Part shown: piece after piece, positions 1-5,163 of the stretch | Position numbering within the stretch: the first letter of the stretch is position 1 | Layout of the letters: each line of letters begins with the position of its first letter | From: Actinomycetes bacterium | GTDB lineage: Bacteria > Actinomycetota > Acidimicrobiia > Acidimicrobiales > Palsa-688 | Direction of reading: 5' to 3' | Length of the DNA: 11,618 nt | Assembly: GCA_021819345.1 (NCBI GenBank) | Contig: JAKARG010000051.1 | Coordinates: forward strand, 1-11,618 | The notes under the pieces: model-generated | Seen by the model: the letters and a program-made list of their open reading frames with translations, nothing else | Told to the model about the DNA's origin: nothing | Database searches by the model: none | Position numbers and translations under genes: made by a program

Positions 1-3000
1 GATCTCTCGAGTTGAAGTCGAAGGCGCTGGCGAAGACGAAGCCGTCCGGCATGCCGACCTCGCCGCGTCGGGCAGCTCCGGCCGTGGGCGGGGTCACCGC
101 CAGGGGGACCGTGATCACCGGTCGGTGGACCGACCGGCGCAGTGCCCGAGAGGCGAAGTCGCTCGGCGCCCAGATCTCGTGCAACAGCCCGGCGGTCGCG
201 GCAGCGAAGGGGGAAGCCTGCTCCAGTTCCCAGAACCACATCCCGACGAGGTAGCGGCCGGGAAAGGCGTCGATGCCCACCTCCTCGACGACGGCCAGGT
301 GCTCCTCGGGGTTGACCACGAGCAGGGTGGTGTCCCAGGCGAAGGGCTCCCCCCGGTGGGCGAAGGCGTCGGGCTCCTCGCTCCAGACCCGGTGCGAGCT
401 CCAGGACGAGACCGGCACGCCCACTGTCTCCAGCGCTGCGATCACGCTGCGGGCGGCCTCAGCCACCCCACTGACGGCGTCGAGGTAGCCGACCACGTTG
501 AGGCCGCCGGGAGCCGGATCGGCGACCCTCGACGGAGCCTCGGGAGACGGGTCGGCGAGGCCCGGCTCGACCATGCGGTGGGCCCAGCGGTCCGAGAGGC
601 GTTGGCGGTTGTCCTGGAGCGCACTCCAACGCTCCGGCCCCGAAGCGGACTCCTGGTGCACCACCGTGGCCGCCGGCTCGTAGAGGACGCTCCAGCCATT
701 CGCCCGCAGTCGCAGGCACAAGTCGACGTCCTCGTTGCCGTTCCAGTAGCCCTCGTCGAACCCGCCGACCTCGGCGAACAGCTCGGAGCGGACCGCAAGG
801 CACGCTCCGCTCGCTGCCGGCACCTCGAGGGCCCAGGGGCCGGGGTTGTCCTTGCGCAGCCACCCGTCGAGCAGCTCGTGCTCCTCGTCGAGGGCCAGGG
901 ACATGCCGGCATGCTGGAGCCGGCCGTCGGGGTAGACCAGGCGAGCCCCGACGGCCCCGGCGTCGGGGTGGCGACCGAGCGCTCCGAGAAGGGCCCGGAG
1001 CCACCCGCCCCTCACCTCGGTGTCGCTGTTCAAGAACACGACCACGGGCGCCCGGGCCAGGCGGGCACCCTGGTTGCACGCCCGGGCGAAGCCGAGGTTG
1101 GTCTCGTTGCGCACCACCGTCACGTCCCCGCCGAGGGCGTCGAGCAGGGCCGGGGTGGAGTCGGTCGAGGCGTTGTCGACCACGACCAGCTCGAAGTCCG
1201 CTCCGGCATCGGTGTTGGCAAGCGCCCCCAGGCACCGGCCGAGGAGCGCCGCCTGGCCGTGGACCGGGACGACCACCGTCGCCTCCGGCCGGCGGGCTCC
1301 CCGGCCGGGTCGCTCCGGCCGGCGGATGGAGCTGGCGGTCCGCTCGGCGACGACGGCCATGTTGGCTCCGCCGTCGTTGGCGAGCACCCGGAAGCCGGAG
1401 TGGGCCAACAGGCGGGTGAGGAGCCCGGGCGTCCATCCGCTGTGGCGGGCGTCCCAGGCTCCCTCGGGGCCGAAGCGGTGCCCCCCGTAGATGCTGCGCA
1501 CCACCTCGGCGGTGTGGTGGTCCTCGACCAGCCAGCGGGCGAGGAGCTCCAAGTTGGGGACCCGCAGCACCAGGCGGCCACCCGGAGCGAGGACCCGCCA
1601 CCACTCGGCCAGCACGGCGGGGACCTGCCAGGTGCTCAGGTGCTCGAGCACGTCACGGGCGAGCACCTCCCTGGCGGCGCCGTCCGGGAAGGGCAGGCGG
1701 GACGCATCGGCGACCACGTCCGCGACCTCTCGGCGAAGGTCGAGGTTCACATATCCCGCCCGGCGGTCGTCTCCGGAGCCGATGTTGAGTGCCACCCACC
1801 CCCCCGCCTCCGCCTCGCCGGTGATCCGAGCGGCGAGCAGCGGGGCGATCCGGCCCAGCTCGTCGAGCGCCTCGGGATCCTCACCCATCCGGGCGAGCAG
1901 CTCTCGCGCTATCTCGACCGCCCGTTCGTCGCCGAAGCTGCCGTGCGCCGCAGCGGCGGCCCGGAGGCGCACCTGCGGGTCCACCTGAGGGTCCCTTGCG
2001 ATGGCGAGGAGCGGGCAGGCCCCGGGCTGGCCGGCTCTGCGCAGGCGGGCCGACCAGACCAGCGCTCGGGTCACCGGCAGGCGCCCGGCGATCCTGGTGG
2101 CCGCGGCGAGCGGCTCGACGCGATCGGGCCAGGCTCGGGCGAGCCCGTCGAGGATCGCATCGGCTACGGGCAGAGCGAGCTGCAGGCACTGGGCACAGAG
2201 TGGGAGGAGGGCGTCGGGCGGCGCCACGGCCGCCACCTCGGCGGGGTCCCGTCCGGCGTCGAGGAGCCAACCGGCGAGCTCGCCGAGGCCCACGTCGAGC
2301 ACCCCGAAGCGGCGAGCGCCGTCGAGGACCACGTCGGCAGCCTCGCCGGGACGACCGAGCCCGGCGAGCGACGCCCCCCGGAGGGCGGCCAGGGCGTGGG
2401 GACCGTACTCGAAGCCGTCGTCGTCCGTTCCGATCTCGGTCACCGCCTCGAGCAGGGCCAGCCCGACGTCGATCTCGCCGAGGGCCAGCCGGCATCGCCC
2501 CTCGGCGATTATCGCCGGGGTCGGATCGGCGCTGACCTCGCGTAGGCGACCGGCCACCGTCAGGGCCTCGGCGGCCCGCCCGAGCGAGAGCAGGGTGTCG
2601 ACCTGCATCCGCAGCGCGATTCGGGTGACCGTCGGGTTCTCGGAGGTCGCGACCGCCTCCTCGAGGGATTGGAGCCCAGCCTCCGGCTGGCCGGCTGCGA
2701 AGCGGCTCCGGCCGAGGTTCATGAGCGCGTAGGGCTGGTCGTGGCCACCCTCGGAAGCTTCCGCCTCGGCGAGGCGGAGGTTGCGCTCGGACTTGTTCTT
2801 CGAGCGGTAGATCCCCTCCAGGTAGCCGGAGTGGACTATGTGGACGTCTGCGAGCAGGGTCATCGTGAGGAATGCCGGTTCGTGCCGGCGCCACACCTGC
2901 TCGTGGAGCCGGCCCACCCAGTGGCCGGCGTCCGAGCGGAACAGGCGACAGGCGACGTGGCCGCTGCGGGCGCCGAGGCCGGTCCCGTGCAGGTTCTCGA

Positions 3001-4102
3001 TTCGTACGACGTAGCCCTCGACGTCGTCGTCGCGCTGTTCCAGGCGCCGCCGCAGGGTGGGCGGGTCTCCGGACAGCACCTCGTCGGCGTCGAGCCAGAG
3101 GATCCACTCGCCCGAGCAGTGCGCGAGGGCGGCATTGCGCGCCCGGGCGAAGTCGTCGTCCCAGTAGCCCTCGACGACGGTCGCGCCGAGGCCCGAGGCC
3201 ACCTCGACCGTTGCGTCCGTCGAGCCGGTGTCGTAGACCACGACCTCGTCGGCCAGGTCGTCCGCCGAGGCGATGCAGGCGGCGAGCCGCTCGGCCTCGT
3301 CGCGCACGATCATGCAGAGCGAGACCAGCGGGCGCACAGTTCGCGCCTGTTCGGCGGTAGCGACGGAGGAGTGCTTGTCCAGGAAGCGGGCCCGGTTGGC
3401 CACCTGGGCGGCCGCCCAGTCAACGCCGTTGGACTCGAAGCTCACGTGGCCCTCGTGGTGGACGAAGACTCGTCGACAGACGAGCAGTTGGTAGCCGGCG
3501 GCGCGGAGCCGGGCACAGAGGTCGTCGTCCTCGTAGCCACCGCCCTCGAAGCGTGGGTCGAAGCCCTTGATCGACCTGAAGATCTCGGCTCGCACTGCCA
3601 GGCAGAAGCCGACCAGCCTTCGGGTCGGAAGCGTCGGCGGCGTCGCCGAGGCCAGACCAGCCGCGAAGGCCGCCTGGGAGACCAGGTCGCCGGCGACGTA
3701 GTCGGTCGAATCGAGCAGCTGGGAGCCCGAGACGGCGTTGGACATCGGCCCGGTCGCCGCCACTTGGGGGTCGGCGAAGGGATCGAGCAGCCCGTCGAGC
3801 CAGCCGGGGGTCACGAGGGTGTCGCTGTTCAAGAAGACCAGCACCTCGCCCGCCGCCAGGGCTGCGCCCTGGTTGCAGCCGGCGGCGAAACCCAGGTTGA
3901 CCACGTTGGTGGCGACCTGGGCGGCAGGCTCGCCGCCCAGGAGCTCCTCGAGGCCCCGGGCGGTGCCGTCGGTCGATCCGTTGTCCACCACCACCACCTC
4001 GTCGGTGGGCCCGAGGGTGGGCACCAGGGATTCCAGGCAGGCGCGGGTGGTCTCCCAGGCGTTCCAGGCGAGGACGACCACCGAGGCCGAAGGGCGGCTC
4101 AT
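1..4102 (-). CDS. Giant multidomain glycosyltransferase/methyltransferase (C-terminus beyond window)
   Basis: Probable flagellin glycan-assembly enzyme. The frame was translated codon by codon from the ATG at 4102 to position 2 without a stop: 1367 codons, 3' end missing. Domains in order: GT2 at residues ~5-230 with VDNGSTD (39-45) and the NSD metal/sugar motif (92-94); a second GT2 of the LgtF/WaaE type at ~258-450 with MIVRDEAE, YDTGSTD and LDADE (337-341); TPR-like helices ~450-730; a class I SAM methyltransferase (COG4627/Methyltransf_11 type) ~768-920 with NIGSG (773-777) and DVLEHL (817-822); a third GT2 ~941-1170 with NSD at 1025-1027; then a GT4-type start from ~1201 (NVVGYLD, GMWFWELE, EIWAPS), cut by the window edge. 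The start is supported by GAGGTGA at 4115-4109, six bases upstream. No signal peptide or membrane segment is visible, so it is probably cytoplasmic. It is divergent from the flagellin gene. Domain calls are firm at fold level; donor sugars and acceptor are unknown, and a surface polysaccharide acceptor remains possible. Confidence 0.9.
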   Translation of the reverse strand, partial: MSRPSASVVVLAWNAWETTRACLESLVPTLGPTDEVVVVDNGSTDGTARGLEELLGGEPAAQVATNVVNLGFAAGCNQGAALAAGEVLVFLNSDTLVTPGWLDGLLDPFADPQVAATGPMSNAVSGSQLLDSTDYVAGDLVSQAAFAAGLASATPPTLPTRRLVGFCLAVRAEIFRSIKGFDPRFEGGGYEDDDLCARLRAAGYQLLVCRRVFVHHEGHVSFESNGVDWAAAQVANRARFLDKHSSVATAEQARTVRPLVSLCMIVRDEAERLAACIASADDLADEVVVYDTGSTDATVEVASGLGATVVEGYWDDDFARARNAALAHCSGEWILWLDADEVLSGDPPTLRRRLEQRDDDVEGYVVRIENLHGTGLGARSGHVACRLFRSDAGHWVGRLHEQVWRRHEPAFLTMTLLADVHIVHSGYLEGIYRSKNKSERNLRLAEAEASEGGHDQPYALMNLGRSRFAAGQPEAGLQSLEEAVATSENPTVTRIALRMQVDTLLSLGRAAEALTVAGRLREVSADPTPAIIAEGRCRLALGEIDVGLALLEAVTEIGTDDDGFEYGPHALAALRGASLAGLGRPGEAADVVLDGARRFGVLDVGLGELAGWLLDAGRDPAEVAAVAPPDALLPLCAQCLQLALPVADAILDGLARAWPDRVEPLAAATRIAGRLPVTRALVWSARLRRAGQPGACPLLAIARDPQVDPQVRLRAAAAAHGSFGDERAVEIARELLARMGEDPEALDELGRIAPLLAARITGEAEAGGWVALNIGSGDDRRAGYVNLDLRREVADVVADASRLPFPDGAAREVLARDVLEHLSTWQVPAVLAEWWRVLAPGGRLVLRVPNLELLARWLVEDHHTAEVVRSIYGGHRFGPEGAWDARHSGWTPGLLTRLLAHSGFRVLANDGGANMAVVAERTASSIRRPERPGRGARRPEATVVVPVHGQAALLGRCLGALANTDAGADFELVVVDNASTDSTPALLDALGGDVTVVRNETNLGFARACNQGARLARAPVVVFLNSDTEVRGGWLRALLGALGRHPDAGAVGARLVYPDGRLQHAGMSLALDEEHELLDGWLRKDNPGPWALEVPAASGACLAVRSELFAEVGGFDEGYWNGNEDVDLCLRLRANGWSVLYEPAATVVHQESASGPERWSALQDNRQRLSDRWAHRMVEPGLADPSPEAPSRVADPAPGGLNVVGYLDAVSGVAEAARSVIAALETVGVPVSSWSSHRVWSEEPDAFAHRGEPFAWDTTLLVVNPEEHLAVVEEVGIDAFPGRYLVGMWFWELEQASPFAAATAGLLHEIWAPSDFASRALRRSVHRPVITVPLAVTPPTAGAARRGEVGMPDGFVFASAFDFNSRD

Positions 4103-4108
4103 GGTGCT

Positions 4109-4115
4109 TCACCTC
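4109..4115 (-). promoter_or_regulatory. Ribosome binding site of the giant glycosyltransferase
   Basis: On the minus strand GAGGTGA lies six bases before the ATG at 4102. It decides the start of the long reading frame, since no other well-placed site is seen nearby. Confidence 0.7.
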
Positions 4116-4145
4116 GGCAGCTGCGCGCCGGTCCTGAACCTGCTC

Positions 4146-4173
4146 TCAAGTGCCGGTCGGGTCGCGCCGTTGA
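4146..4173 (+). promoter_or_regulatory. Candidate sigma-28 (FliA/WhiG) promoter for flagellin
   Basis: TCAA at 4146-4149 and GCCGTTGA at 4166-4173 are separated by 16 bases. The known FliA/WhiG consensus is TAAA, 15-16 bases, GCCGATAA; the matches are 3 of 4 and 6 of 8. The element is the right distance upstream of the flagellin ATG (about 60 bases), and a matching sigma factor is encoded at 8490-9290. It was found by eye in a GC-rich region, so a chance match is possible. Confidence 0.4.
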
Positions 4174-4180
4174 TCGACCC

Positions 4181-4197
4181 GGAGCACGGAACGCTCC
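4181..4197 (+). promoter_or_regulatory. Small hairpin in the flagellin leader
   Basis: GGAGC (4181-4185) can pair with GCTCC (4193-4197) around a seven-base loop, between the promoter candidate and the flagellin ribosome site. Such a leader stem could affect mRNA stability or translation, but five base pairs are weak evidence in this base composition. Confidence 0.2.
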
Positions 4198-4223
4198 CCC
4201 GGCCCGCCGGGCACACCACCACG

Positions 4224-4229
4224 AAGGAG
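4224..4229 (+). promoter_or_regulatory. Ribosome binding site of flagellin
   Basis: AAGGAG sits six bases before the ATG at 4236, a near-ideal site expected for a very highly expressed protein. It rules out the upstream starts of the same open frame. Confidence 0.85.
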
Positions 4230-4235
4230 CAGTCC

Positions 4236-5090
4236 ATGATCTCGATCAACGGCAACGTCGCCGCCCTCACCGCAGAGAACAACTTGAACGCCACCGAGTC
4301 CAGCCTGCAGACCACCGTCTCGCAGCTGAGCTCGGGCCTGCAGATCCAGACCGCAGCCGACAACGCAGCCGGCTACGTGATCTCCCAGTACCTCCAGGCC
4401 CAGTCCAACGGGTCCAACGCCGCCATCTCCAACGCCCAGAACGCGACCGGGCTGCTGCAGATCGCCCAGGGCGCGATGAACCAGCAGATGCAGATCCTCC
4501 AGCAGATGAACACCCTGGCGACCGAGTCGGCCAACGGCACCAACGACACCCAGTCCCTCACGGCCAACCAGCAGCAGTTCGCCTCCCTGCAGAGCGAGCT
4601 CACCCAGATCGCCTCGACCACCCAGTACGGGCAGGTGAACCTGCTCGGCGGCACCTCGACCGCCGGTACGTTCGTGTCGAATGCCTCGGTTGCCATCACC
4701 TTCCAGGTCGGCGCCTACGACCAGACGGCCAACTTGCTGTCGGTGAACCTGTCGGCCACCGATGCGACGAGCCTCGGGGTGGGCGCAGGTTCGGCATCGA
4801 TCGGCAGCTCGGCCAGCGCCCTTGCGGCGATGTCGTCGGTCCAGGCAGCTATCACCAAGCTCGGCGGCGAGGCGGCGACCCTCGGCGCCACCCAGAACCA
4901 GCTGCAGACGATCGTGAACAACCTGACCGTCACCCAGCAGAACGTCTACGCCGCCAACTCCCAGCTGGTCGACGTGAACGTTGCGACTGCTTCGAGCAAG
5001 TTCGCCTCGGAGCAGGTCCTCGCCCAGGCCGGAGTCGCCGTGCTCTCCCAGGCCCAGTCCCTGCCCCAGCTCGCCCTGAAGCTCATCTAG
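4236..5090 (+). CDS. fliC: Flagellin, short form
   Basis: Filament subunit, exported by the flagellar type III system and polymerised outside the cell. It has 284 residues. The N-terminal D0/D1 helices (~1-135) carry the family pattern: MISINGNV, NLNATESSL, LSSGLQI, AADNAAG and SANGT. The C-terminal D1/D0 (~195-284) has ASSKFASEQVLAQAGVAVL and ends LALKLI. Only about 60 residues lie between, so the exposed D2/D3 domains are nearly absent. The ATG is fixed by AAGGAG at 4224-4229, six bases upstream, and by the standard flagellin N-terminus; the frame is open further upstream but that part is not flagellin-like. By reading, the protein has no Arg, Cys, Trp or His, only three Lys and one Pro, and is rich in Ser, Thr, Asn, Gln and Ala. 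The divergent glycosyltransferase upstream suggests the subunit is glycosylated. A sigma-28-like promoter precedes it and a strong hairpin follows. Confidence 0.96.
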   Translation: MISINGNVAALTAENNLNATESSLQTTVSQLSSGLQIQTAADNAAGYVISQYLQAQSNGSNAAISNAQNATGLLQIAQGAMNQQMQILQQMNTLATESANGTNDTQSLTANQQQFASLQSELTQIASTTQYGQVNLLGGTSTAGTFVSNASVAITFQVGAYDQTANLLSVNLSATDATSLGVGAGSASIGSSASALAAMSSVQAAITKLGGEAATLGATQNQLQTIVNNLTVTQQNVYAANSQLVDVNVATASSKFASEQVLAQAGVAVLSQAQSLPQLALKLI

Positions 5091-5101
5091 TCGAGCCCCT
5101 C

Positions 5102-5137
5102 GGTAGGGCCCGGGCGCAGCGCCGCCCGGGTCCTACC
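5102..5137 (+). terminator. Strong hairpin between flagellin and fliD
   Basis: The arms at 5102-5116 and 5123-5137 form a 15-bp GC-rich stem with one G-U wobble and a six-base loop, starting 12 bases after the flagellin stop. No T-tract follows, so it is either a U-less actinobacterial-type terminator or a 3'-end stabiliser that keeps flagellin mRNA abundant while letting some transcripts run into fliD. No separate fliD promoter is evident in the short gap. Confidence 0.65.
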
Positions 5138-5163
5138 CCGAGCGGAGAGGAGTTGGTGCAGCC

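Noticed and set aside
125..2545. 806-codon open frame on the plus strand
   Set aside because: It lies opposite the glycosyltransferase frame; its translation is Gly/Arg/Pro/His-rich with no domain. It is a GC-bias shadow.
1881..3107. 408-codon minus-strand frame beginning with Met and similar nested minus-strand frames at 459-1604 and 3420-4112
   Set aside because: They overlap the long glycosyltransferase frame in another phase and lack its motifs; the long frame carries all recognisable domains.
3738..4235. N-terminal extension of flagellin to an upstream ATG
   Set aside because: The extension is antisense to the glycosyltransferase start, has no flagellin character, and AAGGAG marks the ATG at 4236.
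4103..4235. Riboswitch or second promoter for the glycosyltransferase in the divergent region
   Set aside because: No recognisable aptamer core or minus-strand promoter element could be pointed to.
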